DNA of 64,000 bases from Flammeovirgaceae bacterium (GCA_023251155.1 JAHEZH010000004.1:15306-79305), one strand, 5' to 3'; counted from the first letter of the stretch, positions 22,266 to 32,155 are shown. Numbers and translations: made by a program. The notes: generated from the letters alone by a model not told the origin.

Positions 22266-23135
22266 CTAATTTGGATTGAGTCTTCTTAAATGACTGATCA
22301 GTAAAGTCACATCTTTATCACCACCTTGTGCGGCGATGATTTCTTTAAAATGATGTTGAATAATGGTTCCCAAAGGCAGCGTAGTATGATTCCGTGCTGC
22401 CGCCTCCAGCGCCAGGCGTAGATCTTTACTGGCCAGACTTGTTTTAAATCCATTCGGGTTATCATTCTCCTGAACAATCAGCCCACCATACGTTTTTATC
22501 ACAGGAGCGCCAAACACGGTGGAGGTCATCGTATCCAGAAAGGTCTGCTTATCGATACCTGACTTCTCTGCCATCAGCATCACTTCACTTAGCATCTCCG
22601 TTATCACAAAGATCATGTAGTTCATCATCAGCTTCACGGTATGTGCGATTGCCGGATCTTCACCATAGTCAAACACGCGCTGGCTCATCGCTGCCAGTAG
22701 CGTTTGTGCTTTCTCCTTTGCTTCTGCCTTACCTGACACTAAAATAAAGAGCAGCTTTGCTTCTGCCGCAGGCGGGCGGCCCAATACGGGTGCGCTTATA
22801 TAATAGAGTTGTTGCGCCTCAAATTTCGCTGCCAGTTCTGTTGATGTTGCCGCGCCTATGGTGCTCATGGACACATGAATACTTCCTTTCTTCATCGCCA
22901 CCACAAGTTTATCAGACACCTCGCTGACGGCATGATCATCACTCAGCATAGTGACGACTATAGCAGCTTCGCTCACCGCTTCTTCCACCGTGGCAAATAC
23001 TGTAGCTCCAAGTGCTTCAATTGACTTTGCCTTGCCTGCCGACCGGTTATAGGCATGAACAGTAAATCCAGCTTTAATACTATTGGTGGCCATAGGCAAA
23101 CCCATGTTGCCCAGCCCGATAAATGCGATGATCAT
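22266..23135 (-). CDS. NAD(P)-dependent beta-hydroxyacid dehydrogenase family protein
   Basis: Rossmann fold at the N-terminus with IGLGNMGLPMA, then STIGAATSTELAAKFE in the place of the family's substrate motif, and a helical C-terminal domain with KLMMNYMIF containing the catalytic Lys. It belongs with 3-hydroxyisobutyrate dehydrogenase, glyoxylate/succinic-semialdehyde reductases and imine reductases; the substrate is not predictable. I start at 23135, since the 13 codons before it are hydrophobic and precede the first beta strand. It sits between the repair island and the retron operon with no visible link. Confidence 0.85.
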   Translation of the reverse strand: MIIAFIGLGNMGLPMATNSIKAGFTVHAYNRSAGKAKSIEALGATVFATVEEAVSEAAIVVTMLSDDHAVSEVSDKLVVAMKKGSIHVSMSTIGAATSTELAAKFEAQQLYYISAPVLGRPPAAEAKLLFILVSGKAEAKEKAQTLLAAMSQRVFDYGEDPAIAHTVKLMMNYMIFVITEMLSEVMLMAEKSGIDKQTFLDTMTSTVFGAPVIKTYGGLIVQENDNPNGFKTSLASKDLRLALEAAARNHTTLPLGTIIQHHFKEIIAAQGGDKDVTLLISHLRRLNPN

Positions 23136-23275
23136 TATAAAAAATTTAACTCTGGTTACGAACAAAAGTAGCAAGTAATTATATTACTGATTATCAATTA
23201 TCTCGATGATTTAAAAAAGAATTCGTTGTGGGTTCAGATAATATATGGTAGTTTGAAATTATAAATTGTACTGCC

Positions 23276-26200
23276 TTGCGAATAGTTAAACAAATCAAAC
23301 TTTATTTTCAGGAAGGAACTTCCGACAAGGTATATGAAATTGATTTATGCGAATCGGGAGACGGCTTTCTGGTCAACTTCCGCTACGGAAGAAGAGGTGC
23401 GGCCCTCAAAGACGGAACCAAAACGATATTTCCTGTTGAGCTAGCCGAAGCTGAAAAAGTATTTCATGCGCTGGAGCAGGAGAAAAGAAAGAAAGGATAT
23501 GTCGCTGCTGGTGAAACAGCAATAATCACTTCTTCCGTTCCGTCACCCACTGCGGGAACGGACAAGCGGAAAAAAGCAATCGTTAAATTGCTTAAAGCCG
23601 CGGCTGCCGGAGACGAGCACGAGAGCTGGAAATTATCGCGTATGATCTGGCGCGCTGGCGATTTAAAAATCAGCGAAGCCATTCCTCATATTGTTAAAGT
23701 AGCGGATGCTTCTGATCCTTTTAATATCTATTCCGTCATCTGGGCTATTGCACGATGCGGATCGGTCAATCACATTCCTTTTTTGCAAGACCTTCAAAAG
23801 AAGGGTGGGCTGCCGGTGCACACGCAGCAATTGATCACAGAGGCGTTATTAAAGCTGACAGAAGGAAAAGAAAAAGAAGTGCTTCTGGAAACCATCACAA
23901 CACTTCTTCCGGCTCCGCTTCGTAAACATATTATAGATAAAGACTACACTGCAGTTGAGCACCAGTTACGCGAGTATTTATTTGTGATGAAGGCCGCCTT
24001 CAATGATTACCTGATCGGCATCTATCAATTATCAAGGCACGACATCGCCCTGCACGAAGTCTTTATTCGTGTACTGAACGACATTCCTCTTAGCTTCAAT
24101 TACTTTAAATACATCCGCCAGATTTTCAAAACGGCTGAAATGCTGGAAGATTATGCTGCGTACGGGATTATCGCCAAAAATGTAGAGAAGCAGGCATCTA
24201 ACTATAAGAGTTCCTCATGGATGAATGCCGATCATAAAAAGAAGCAGGCGTTCTCTAATCGCACCAAGGTGTATCTCACCAACCGTGTATTGCGCTCGTT
24301 ACAAAATTATGGCGAAGCAAACGATTCATTGTATGTAGAACTGGCTTCCGAAATCATTTTGGCCTTTGACGATACTAAAGATCTGACTGCACCGTATCAG
24401 ACTTCAGAAGTTTCTTACAAATACAACTCAGCTACGCGACAACATACGCGCGAAGAAAAAATCACTTACTTCGACAGCTATAGTCACTTTCAGGCTTTCA
24501 ATTTTATTCTGATTAAGAATAGCATACGTTACGAAAACAAAAATGGAAGCTGGGTGCGGTCTGCATCTTATGTGCCTGCTACTACACAGGCACGGGAAGA
24601 AGCGTTTCCTCACTTATGGAATAAAGCTGCGGAACAGGTAATTGAATTATTGTCCTTCAGTAAATCGCTTCGTGTACATGAATTTGCACTGAAGGTCTTC
24701 ATTGCCAATCCGGAATTTGAAAAACAAATAGAAATCAGTCATGTTATTCACTTTCTCCAGACCACCTTTTCCACCACCCAGCAACTTGGTCTGGAACTAG
24801 CCAGGAAAAAATACGATCGCAATTCGCCGCACAAGCAGTTGTTGATTGCATTGCTCGACAATTCATTGGAGGAAGCGCGCAAACAGGCAGAACAATGGAT
24901 AGGTGATCATCACCATGCACTGCTCGAAGATGCCGAATTCATTGCCTCACTGGTGAAAATGAAAAGAGCAGAAGCGCATGCCTGGCTACGCGGCTTCCTC
25001 GCGGTAACTTCCTTAAAAAAGGACCAGGCTGAAATAGCAATTGCAAAAATCATTGCGTTTGTTGTTTCGTTCGAAATTAAAACGGAGGACGATAGACGTT
25101 ATCTTGTTCAGTTATCTGACTCGCTGGTGCTGTTGTTTGGCGATCACCTGTCAGCCATCAGCCTCGATATCATTAAAGATCTCTTCCTGCATGCTTCTGC
25201 TGAGGTACATGCATTGGCAGGGAAAATTTTAATAAAGCATCGTATCAGCCCAGAGAAAATTCCTTCCGGGTTTCTCCAGATTCTGCTTCAATCGGAAAAC
25301 GCCAGCTCCCGTGGGCTAGGAATTGCTCTTTTAGGTAAGTTTCCTGAAGATGCACTATTAGAGAAAAAAGAAATGCTGGTCAGCTTTTGCCTTTCGCCTC
25401 TTGCCGATGTGCGCAATGCGGTGAAACCGATTATCTCACGGCTGACCAAAGTTTATCCTGAATTTGGAAAAGAGCTGGTCGATCTTTTTGTTCCGGCGTT
25501 CCTGATAAAAGAATCGTATGAAGGCGTACATGATGACTTGCTAAGCTTACTCTCTCACGAATTAAGTGATAGCCTTCACATTATTCCAAAAGAGCGTTCA
25601 TTGCTTTTATTGAACTCAAAGTATCGCACTTCCCAATTGATGGGACTTATTCTTTTAAAGAAGAACATCAAAGACGAAGAGTTAACAGTACCTGAATTAG
25701 TGAAGCTGGGCAGCAATGCACTGGAGGAAGTGAGACTATATAGCTGGAACTGTTTTAGAAAATATCCGGAAAAGATTAAATCGGCTAAAGATGAAGCATT
25801 AAAACTGACCGATTCCTATTGGGCAGATACCCGCCTGTTTGCTTTCGACTATTTTACAAACACTTTTACCGCAAGCGAATGGACTACCGATTTATTAGTA
25901 ATGCTGTGCGATAGCGTAAAAGAAGACGTTCAGGATTTTGGAAAAGCAATGATCACTCAATTCTTTGAAGCTGAAAATGGAACCGAATACTTATTAAAAC
26001 TAAGTCAGCATCCCAGTACCAAAGTACAACTGTTCACCACCGCCTACCTCGAAAACTATGCGTACGGAAAGCCGGACATCATTCAGCAGCTCAAACCTTA
26101 TTTCATCACGCTATTATCACACGTAAATAAAGGCAAAGCTGCGAAAGCAAGGGCTTTTGCTATCCTGAGAAAAGAAGCGTTGAAAAATGAAGAAACGGCA

Positions 26201-26356
26201 AGGATAGCGGCAGACATCTTCACCCGTGTCTCTGTTTCGATGGCCATTCATGAGAAAGCAGAATGCATTGCCGCACTTCGTGATATTCATAACACCTATG
26301 CATCGATAAGTTCACCGGTAATTAAAAAAGTGTATTCTGACTACAGCAAAGTATAA
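23276..26356 (+). CDS. WGR-domain protein with long HEAT/ARM-repeat array (retron-associated)
   Basis: Residues 8-75 are a WGR domain (KLYFQEGTSDKVYEID, FRYGRRG), a fold found in PARPs and in E. coli MolR/YehI that binds nucleic acid. The rest of the 1026 aa is helical repeats typical of HEAT/ARM scaffolds. The only in-frame start is TTG at 23276, since a stop lies 27 bases upstream. It overlaps nothing and is followed 2 bases later by the SWIM protein, then the retron. From memory, WGR/HEAT plus WHSWIM proteins are the accessory genes of one retron class (type XIII in the Mestre et al. scheme), which fits. Confidence 0.82.
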   Translation: MRIVKQIKLYFQEGTSDKVYEIDLCESGDGFLVNFRYGRRGAALKDGTKTIFPVELAEAEKVFHALEQEKRKKGYVAAGETAIITSSVPSPTAGTDKRKKAIVKLLKAAAAGDEHESWKLSRMIWRAGDLKISEAIPHIVKVADASDPFNIYSVIWAIARCGSVNHIPFLQDLQKKGGLPVHTQQLITEALLKLTEGKEKEVLLETITTLLPAPLRKHIIDKDYTAVEHQLREYLFVMKAAFNDYLIGIYQLSRHDIALHEVFIRVLNDIPLSFNYFKYIRQIFKTAEMLEDYAAYGIIAKNVEKQASNYKSSSWMNADHKKKQAFSNRTKVYLTNRVLRSLQNYGEANDSLYVELASEIILAFDDTKDLTAPYQTSEVSYKYNSATRQHTREEKITYFDSYSHFQAFNFILIKNSIRYENKNGSWVRSASYVPATTQAREEAFPHLWNKAAEQVIELLSFSKSLRVHEFALKVFIANPEFEKQIEISHVIHFLQTTFSTTQQLGLELARKKYDRNSPHKQLLIALLDNSLEEARKQAEQWIGDHHHALLEDAEFIASLVKMKRAEAHAWLRGFLAVTSLKKDQAEIAIAKIIAFVVSFEIKTEDDRRYLVQLSDSLVLLFGDHLSAISLDIIKDLFLHASAEVHALAGKILIKHRISPEKIPSGFLQILLQSENASSRGLGIALLGKFPEDALLEKKEMLVSFCLSPLADVRNAVKPIISRLTKVYPEFGKELVDLFVPAFLIKESYEGVHDDLLSLLSHELSDSLHIIPKERSLLLLNSKYRTSQLMGLILLKKNIKDEELTVPELVKLGSNALEEVRLYSWNCFRKYPEKIKSAKDEALKLTDSYWADTRLFAFDYFTNTFTASEWTTDLLVMLCDSVKEDVQDFGKAMITQFFEAENGTEYLLKLSQHPSTKVQLFTTAYLENYAYGKPDIIQQLKPYFITLLSHVNKGKAAKARAFAILRKEALKNEETARIAADIFTRVSVSMAIHEKAECIAALRDIHNTYASISSPVIKKVYSDYSKV

Positions 26357-26358
26357 GT

Positions 26359-27999
26359 ATGGAGTTCGATTATAAATTTAAAGGCGACACTACGGTGAAA
26401 AGCACCGCTCATGCCACCTCCATGAGCTTTGCCCCCGATGTATATCGTGAGCCTACTTATTTTTCAGGCTACCTTAATAAACACATCCCTTTCCGTGAAG
26501 CGATCTCCGCACTTCACGATATTGTGGTTTCTGATTTTCGCTTTAAACCAAAAGATAAATCAGATTATAAAGCATGGGCACAGCAGCAGGAAGACATCTG
26601 GCTGGCCGAATACCTGAAAGGCACTACTGAAGTTGAACAAAAACTGAAAGCCGTCCGCGAAGAACTAGCTGTCATTCAAAAGCAACGTAATGACCTAACA
26701 GCTCCTTACTATAAAGCAAGAAGTAAATACTTTGAGTTCCTTTATCATGACAACCGTGATGCCTGGTTTGTACTTGACCCCGTTATCACCATTCATCCGG
26801 ACGAATTATTTTTTGAATGCTTCAGCCAGGATGAATCTTCGTATGGGAAACTGGGATGTAGTCACAATGTATTCAATAAAGTAAGTGAGTTTAAATGCGG
26901 CACCACAAATATTGACTACTCCTCTGATCTGTATAATGAATTTCAAAAAATAAGAGAATACAAAGATACGCACTTCAATGTGGATCCATCCGGATTTGAA
27001 GTACAGACCGCAAATGAGGAAAATTATAAAGAAGTAAAGATTGATGTTCCCGCCAGCTGGGTCCGTGGATTTTTACAGGTAAGCTCGGCCATGTCTATCC
27101 CAGCTACCAGTTTTACACTCCACCCGATGGATGTGTATAATATCTGTTTTCTGTTACGCCGGCACAAAGAAAAGGAAGGACCACGATCCATTCGATGGAT
27201 ATTGAAACCAGGAGAACCGGTGCGGTTGATTTTTGAACCGTGGAACTATGAAATCAAATGTGGCCGTTCATTTTATGAAGGCACTGAAGCAAAGGAAATC
27301 CGCATCTGGGGAAGACGCAGATTATTATTGTTGGAAAGATTGATTCCGATAGCCAAACAATTTAAAGTAGTACTACTCGGCTCCGGCTTACCTTCTTTTT
27401 ATATCGCTGATCTGGGTGATTTGAGTTTCACATTAGGGCTTTCCGGCTGGACAGTAAACGACTGGTCGCGGTTAGGGAACTTTGATTTGCTTGCACCACG
27501 CGCTGAAGTAGATGCGATGTCGATGCAAAAAGTATATGCCGGACTGAAAGAGAACTGGGTGGAGAAAGCGGATCATCTGGCACTGCGACTCAATATGGAT
27601 AAAGGGACTGTGTTAGGTGCACTCTCTGCATTTACACAGGCAGGCAGAGTAATTTATGATATCAACAACGGATCATATCGCATCCGTGAATTGTCCCGCG
27701 AGTCACTTCCACTCGATGAACTTCGTTTCTCCAATCCAAGGGAAGAAAGCGCCAATCGTTTTGTGCTGACCAATAAAGTAAAAGTTGCCGTAGCGATAAG
27801 AGAAGGAAAGCAAGTACTGACCGGAACGGTGATGGATGCTTCTAAAGCGTATGAGCCTGAGTTAGTGATTGATAAAGACGATCGTGCTGTGAGTGGCAAA
27901 TGCACCTGTAACTTTTATAGTCAGAATAAAATGATGCAAGGACCATGTGAACACATGCTGGCGTTACGGATGATGATGCGGGAAAAACAAAAGCAGTAA
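26359..27999 (+). CDS. SWIM zinc-finger protein (WHSWIM-like, retron-associated)
   Basis: A 546-aa protein ending in the SWIM motif CxCxnCxH (GKCTCNF ... GPCEHML, about residues 515-537). Residues about 385-440 look like a winged helix (LALRLNMDKGTVLGALSAFTQAG). The start is two bases after the upstream stop, so both are co-translated. SWIM domains bind nucleic acids or proteins. Its place between a WGR/HEAT gene and a retron supports an effector or sensor role. Confidence 0.8.
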   Translation: MEFDYKFKGDTTVKSTAHATSMSFAPDVYREPTYFSGYLNKHIPFREAISALHDIVVSDFRFKPKDKSDYKAWAQQQEDIWLAEYLKGTTEVEQKLKAVREELAVIQKQRNDLTAPYYKARSKYFEFLYHDNRDAWFVLDPVITIHPDELFFECFSQDESSYGKLGCSHNVFNKVSEFKCGTTNIDYSSDLYNEFQKIREYKDTHFNVDPSGFEVQTANEENYKEVKIDVPASWVRGFLQVSSAMSIPATSFTLHPMDVYNICFLLRRHKEKEGPRSIRWILKPGEPVRLIFEPWNYEIKCGRSFYEGTEAKEIRIWGRRRLLLLERLIPIAKQFKVVLLGSGLPSFYIADLGDLSFTLGLSGWTVNDWSRLGNFDLLAPRAEVDAMSMQKVYAGLKENWVEKADHLALRLNMDKGTVLGALSAFTQAGRVIYDINNGSYRIRELSRESLPLDELRFSNPREESANRFVLTNKVKVAVAIREGKQVLTGTVMDASKAYEPELVIDKDDRAVSGKCTCNFYSQNKMMQGPCEHMLALRMMMREKQKQ

Positions 28000-28040
28000 T
28001 AAATTTTTGTAATCAGAATTAATAAAATTAGTTTTAACAC

Positions 28041-28262
28041 AGTAGCAGCAGAGGGTATTATGACTTGCAACCCGGGCGGTGGATCACCGTCCTTGTACAC
28101 AGCTTACTAACGCGCCACTGGCCCGTTCTTAACTGTGCGATCCTGCCACTACCCCGTCATTCCCGGTGCGAATTCTGGGAATTGGAATAACGGGGTAGTG
28201 GCGTCTCGCTGGAGTTGACCGATCCAGTCCTCCGAAAGACGAAGGATATCCTCGCTGCTACT
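28041..28262 (+). ncRNA. Retron msr-msd non-coding RNA
   Basis: Flanking inverted repeats a1 AGTAGCAGCAGAGG (28041-28054) and a2 CCTCGCTGCTACT (28250-28262) pair with one bulged base. The msr part has a stem GGGCGGTG-GAT-CACCGTCC (28074-28092). The msd part is a long hairpin GCCACTACCCCGT/ACGGGGTAGTGGC (13 bp), one mismatch, then ATTCC/GGAAT (28145-28202), with an inner AATTC-TGG-GAATT. A smaller CTGGA/TCCAG hairpin follows. The RT start is 13 bases after a2, the standard retron order. Confidence 0.85.
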
Positions 28263-28275
28263 TTTCATTTTACTT

Positions 28276-29787
28276 ATGGCCGGCTCACAAAACACACGTC
28301 AGCAACTTTACGATCGCATCAAAGCTTCCACCAAAGAAGCGGTGATACTGGAAGAGATGAAACGTCTCGGCTTCTGGAAATCAGAAGAGGGAATGCCTTC
28401 ACTACCCGAATTGATCATCGAGAAGGAGGCGGTATTGATCAAAGAGGTACGTGAATTAGTTGAGCAGCAGCGCAAATACAAAAACAAAGAAGAAGCACTC
28501 AAAGAAGTAAGAAAGCTACGATTAGAAAAATCAAAGCTTAAGCGCGAAGAAAACAAGAAAACAAGAAAACAGAAACGGGAAGAAAAAGCAGCACACTGGA
28601 AAGAGCGAAAAGAAAAAGACATTCTCTACTTAGGGGAAAAAGTATCGAAAGGGTTAAATAACAAAGAGAGTGATCTCGCAAAATTAACATCACTTCAGTT
28701 ACCCGTACTTCAAAATGCAGAAGACATTGCTGCAGCGATGGGTATTCCCGTAGGGCAGGTTCGTTTTCTCTCTTTTCACCGTATCGTAAGTAAGACGACA
28801 CACTACAGACACTTTTATATTCCTAAAAAGACCGGAGGCAAGCGTTTGATTTCCACCCCCATGCCACGACTGAAAAGTGCGCAATACTGGGTGCTGATAA
28901 ATGTGTTAGATAAAATTCTTACCCATGATGCTGCGCATGGCTTTGTAAAGAAGAGATCTATTGTATCAAATGCATTACCTCATGTAAAAGCGGAAGTAGT
29001 CATCAATATGGATCTTAAGGATTTCTTCCCTTCCATCAGTTATGTGCGAGTAAAAGGATTATTCCAGTCATTTGGTTATTCAGAACAAGTCGCCACTATT
29101 CTTGGGTTGATCTGTACCGAACCGGAATCAGACGAGATTGAATTGGATGGAGAAACGTATTTCGCTGCCAATGGAGAACGCTTCTTACCTCAGGGTGCCC
29201 CCACAAGTCCTGCTATTACCAACATCATTTGCCGTAAGCTGGATGTACGCCTTAAAGGCATTGCTTCGAAATTAAATTTCAATTACACGCGCTATGCCGA
29301 TGATCTTACTTTCTCGGCATCAGGTGAGAGTGCTGCCAGCACTAAAACACTTCTCGGCTTCGTAAAGAAAATAATCAAAGAAGAGAATCTGAACATTCAT
29401 CCTGATAAGCTACGGGTGCTAAGAAAAGGTGCCCGCAAAGAGGTGACCGGAATTGTGGTGAACGATAAGCCTTCGGTCAATGCAAAAGAGTTGGATCGTT
29501 TCCGGGCATTATTATTTCAAATTGAAAAAGACGGAATAGGAGGAAAGCATTGGAAGAATTCAAACAACCTGCTCGCCTCCATGAAAGGATACGCCAGCTT
29601 TGTGGCCATGGTAAATCCGGAGAAGGGAAATCCAATTAAGGAACGGGTCAATAAAATTCTGGCGGCCAATCAATTCACTCATGTAATCAAACATAAGTCC
29701 AAAGCAATGATCGCCAAGGATGCCGCGAAAAACACGAACACTGCTTCAACCAGCGAAGTAAAAAAACCGTGGTGGAAATTCTGGTAA
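28276..29787 (+). CDS. Retron reverse transcriptase with N-terminal coiled-coil extension
   Basis: Catalytic motif YADD at residues 340-343, MDLKDFFPS at 245-253, PQGAPTSPA at 305-313, and the two retron signatures NAxxH (NALPH, 232-236) and VTG (390-392). It uses the upstream msr-msd RNA as template and primer to make multicopy single-stranded DNA. At 503 aa it is about 150-180 aa longer than a typical retron RT; the surplus is mainly an N-terminal, Lys/Glu-rich coiled coil (about 20-135). Retrons act as anti-phage systems in which the DNA/RT complex restrains an effector. The effectors here are probably the WGR/HEAT and SWIM proteins upstream. Confidence 0.93.
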   Translation: MAGSQNTRQQLYDRIKASTKEAVILEEMKRLGFWKSEEGMPSLPELIIEKEAVLIKEVRELVEQQRKYKNKEEALKEVRKLRLEKSKLKREENKKTRKQKREEKAAHWKERKEKDILYLGEKVSKGLNNKESDLAKLTSLQLPVLQNAEDIAAAMGIPVGQVRFLSFHRIVSKTTHYRHFYIPKKTGGKRLISTPMPRLKSAQYWVLINVLDKILTHDAAHGFVKKRSIVSNALPHVKAEVVINMDLKDFFPSISYVRVKGLFQSFGYSEQVATILGLICTEPESDEIELDGETYFAANGERFLPQGAPTSPAITNIICRKLDVRLKGIASKLNFNYTRYADDLTFSASGESAASTKTLLGFVKKIIKEENLNIHPDKLRVLRKGARKEVTGIVVNDKPSVNAKELDRFRALLFQIEKDGIGGKHWKNSNNLLASMKGYASFVAMVNPEKGNPIKERVNKILAANQFTHVIKHKSKAMIAKDAAKNTNTASTSEVKKPWWKFW

Positions 29788-29794
29788 AAGAAGC

Positions 29795-30484
29795 TTAATT
29801 CACTTTACGCTGACGTTCCTTATGCAGTTCTCCCACTTTCTTGATCTGCCCTCCGGCATTGGCCACCGAGTCTTGCGATTTTTTATTCATGTCAATCTTG
29901 ATAAGCAAGGCAGCATGCTCCAGCTTATTGGCTTCCAGTAATTTCTCTAACCGGATTTTTTCTTTTTCGTTCGCTGCCAGCTTAAATGCAAGATCTTTAT
30001 CCTGGTTGACTAGCCGTTGTTGCTGCCGGGTGACGGCATCAGCCGCCTGCTGTGCTTCATCAATCTGTACCTGTATTTTGTCTTTATAGAATTTTACGCC
30101 AAAGCGATTGACAAAAGCTTCCAGGTCTTTGTAGACCACGTGTATGTCATTCACCGCCCACTCATTCTCCTTCAGTCCAATCCACACTTTCCCCTTCTTA
30201 TCACTTCCTGTAGCAGTAGCGTAAATGATTCCTTTAGCATAAGGTGTTCCCCCAACTACAGGTTCAGCGATGGTCATCACTTCTCCGTTGTTCTTTACTT
30301 TCCCCAGTTCTTTCAGGTATTTATTCCACGCTACGCTTACCTCGGCCAGGCTTGCATCCAGTTCCGTAGCATAGCCTTCGGTATTCTCGCCTTTTACTCG
30401 CTCCTGTTGTTTATTAACTGTTACGGTTTGAGCTTTGACAATAAATAATGATAAACAGAACAGGCTGATGATAACCTTCTTCAT
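29795..30484 (-). CDS. Secreted or periplasmic protein of unknown function
   Basis: A 229-aa protein with signal peptide MKKVIISLFCLSLFIVKAQ, a small globular part (about 25-135) and a coiled coil (about 135-215). It converges on the retron RT gene, 7 bases from its stop, and is therefore not in the retron operon. Family not recognised. Confidence 0.7.
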   Translation of the reverse strand: MKKVIISLFCLSLFIVKAQTVTVNKQQERVKGENTEGYATELDASLAEVSVAWNKYLKELGKVKNNGEVMTIAEPVVGGTPYAKGIIYATATGSDKKGKVWIGLKENEWAVNDIHVVYKDLEAFVNRFGVKFYKDKIQVQIDEAQQAADAVTRQQQRLVNQDKDLAFKLAANEKEKIRLEKLLEANKLEHAALLIKIDMNKKSQDSVANAGGQIKKVGELHKERQRKVN

Positions 30485-30584
30485 GGCTGGCTTGTTAATT
30501 TAGAGTTAAAAAAATAAAATGGCTCTGACAATCGCTGTGCAGGGCATCTCAAAAAATACGTTGCAAAGTTATTAAAATAAAATA

Positions 30585-31484
30585 ATGGCAAACATTCTCA
30601 TTACTGGCGCCTCCGGACTGGTCGGAAAAAAACTTACTGAGCTGCTTCTTCACCAGAATCATCGGGTATCACACCTGGTTCGTTCCCCGGAAAAGGGGGC
30701 CGTTCCTTCTTTTAAATGGGACATCAAAAAGAAATACATTGATCCCAAGACACTGGAAGGCATAGACACCATCATTCACCTTGCCGGTGCAGGTGTTGCC
30801 GACAGGCGATGGAACGAAGAATGGAAAAATGAAATTCTTGAAAGCCGCACCCTCTCCTCACGGCTACTGTATGAAACACTGAAGAACACCAGGCACGCAG
30901 TAAAGAGTTTTATTTCCGCTTCGGCCATTGGCATTTACGGATTTACATTGAGTGATCAGCTCTTCACGGAAGAGAGTGCATCAGGGAATGACTTCCTCGC
31001 GCAAGTGGTGCGCGCGTGGGAACATGAAGTCGATCAGATCGCGCAGCTAAACATTCGCGTTGCTAAAATCCGTATTGGCGTAGTGCTTGCAAAACAAGGA
31101 GGAGCATTAGCGCAAATGGCACTGCCGGTGAAGTGGTATGTGGGCTCACCGTTAGCTTCCGGCAGGCAGTACATCAGCTGGATACACATCGATGACCTGT
31201 GCGGCATTTTCATGAAAGCGGTAGAAGATCAACAGCTGCATGGAGCCTATAATGGAGTAGCTCCACATCCGGTAACGAATGCCGAACTGACCAAGGAAAT
31301 AGCGAACGCTTTACACAAACCCCTATGGGCACCCAATGTGCCCGGTTTTGTATTGAAACTCGTGGTAGGTGAGATGGCTGGTATTGTAATTAATGGGAAT
31401 AATGTGTCCGCTAAAAAAGTGGAGCGTGCCGGATATGAATTCAAATTTAAAAGTATAGGGAGTGCGCTGAACGATCTTCTATAA
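30585..31484 (+). CDS. TIGR01777 epimerase family protein (YfcH/SDR39U1-like)
   Basis: Extended SDR with ITGASGLVGKKL at residues 5-16, the family segment AGAGVADRRWNEEWK near 68 and IRIGVVLAKQGGAL near 160; 299 aa is the normal size. NAD(P)-binding, physiological substrate unknown. Stands alone. Confidence 0.88.
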   Translation: MANILITGASGLVGKKLTELLLHQNHRVSHLVRSPEKGAVPSFKWDIKKKYIDPKTLEGIDTIIHLAGAGVADRRWNEEWKNEILESRTLSSRLLYETLKNTRHAVKSFISASAIGIYGFTLSDQLFTEESASGNDFLAQVVRAWEHEVDQIAQLNIRVAKIRIGVVLAKQGGALAQMALPVKWYVGSPLASGRQYISWIHIDDLCGIFMKAVEDQQLHGAYNGVAPHPVTNAELTKEIANALHKPLWAPNVPGFVLKLVVGEMAGIVINGNNVSAKKVERAGYEFKFKSIGSALNDLL

Positions 31485-31497
31485 TCTATTCAAGAAA

Positions 31498-32091
31498 TCA
31501 GTTTTTAGTGTTCAGCGTATCAAATGTACTATCAATCCACATACGTGATTTCTTATCAAAGCTAAATCGTGCTCCATCAGGAAATTCGATGTACTTGTCT
31601 CCAGTGTACTTGGGATAATAAATTGTCAAGTCTCTATTTGTTACCATTCTGTCAAACAGTAAGCTTCCTCGTTCCGTCAGGTCAGCATAGGGCATCTTCC
31701 ACGTGCGAAACACTTCTTCATATTCTACCAATGAATCTGATTCATTCACTTTTAGTTTTCCCCCTATTCCTTCGTAAGCAGTTGTAATACTTTTTGCAGG
31801 CCTAGCCATTAGAAAATAAAGAGAACCATCTTCGCCTTCAAAAAGAAAAATAAAATGATAGTTGGCCACTGCTTTTCTATAATACGGATCAAACTCGCTG
31901 TCAAACTTAGTTTGATGAGTGGAGCGAGGAGGCAGCTTTTCCGAATACCGTATTGTTTTATACAACACGCTATCCTGCTCTTGCTGCGTTAAATAATCTT
32001 TGGGATTATAGCTCTTTGCCTTATTACATGCCATCAGTACAAATAAGATCGCTGGCAACAATAGCACAAGTATTTTCACTCTCTTTATCAT
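31498..32091 (-). CDS. Lipoprotein of unknown function
   Basis: A 197-aa protein with N-terminal hydrophobic helix and lipobox LMAC at residues 19-22, so anchored to the periplasmic or outer membrane. Mature part is soluble and acidic/aromatic, no family recognised. A terminator separates it from the upstream lipoprotein gene. Confidence 0.7.
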   Translation of the reverse strand: MIKRVKILVLLLPAILFVLMACNKAKSYNPKDYLTQQEQDSVLYKTIRYSEKLPPRSTHQTKFDSEFDPYYRKAVANYHFIFLFEGEDGSLYFLMARPAKSITTAYEGIGGKLKVNESDSLVEYEEVFRTWKMPYADLTERGSLLFDRMVTNRDLTIYYPKYTGDKYIEFPDGARFSFDKKSRMWIDSTFDTLNTKN

Positions 32092-32107
32092 AATTCAAAA
32101 ATAAAAA

Positions 32108-32134
32108 AGCCTCCCGAGTATTCCTCAGGAGGCT
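32108..32134 (-). terminator. Intrinsic terminator after the beta-helix lipoprotein
   Basis: AGCCTCC/GGAGGCT stem with inner CGAG/CTCA-like pairing, followed on the minus strand by TTTTTT. Confidence 0.75.
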
Positions 32135-32155
32135 CAATTATTATGCTATCATTTA

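Noticed and set aside
28141-28202. The long inverted repeat as an insertion-sequence or MITE end
   Set aside because: It is enclosed by a1/a2 repeats immediately before a retron RT and has no transposase or target-site duplication, so it is the msd stem.
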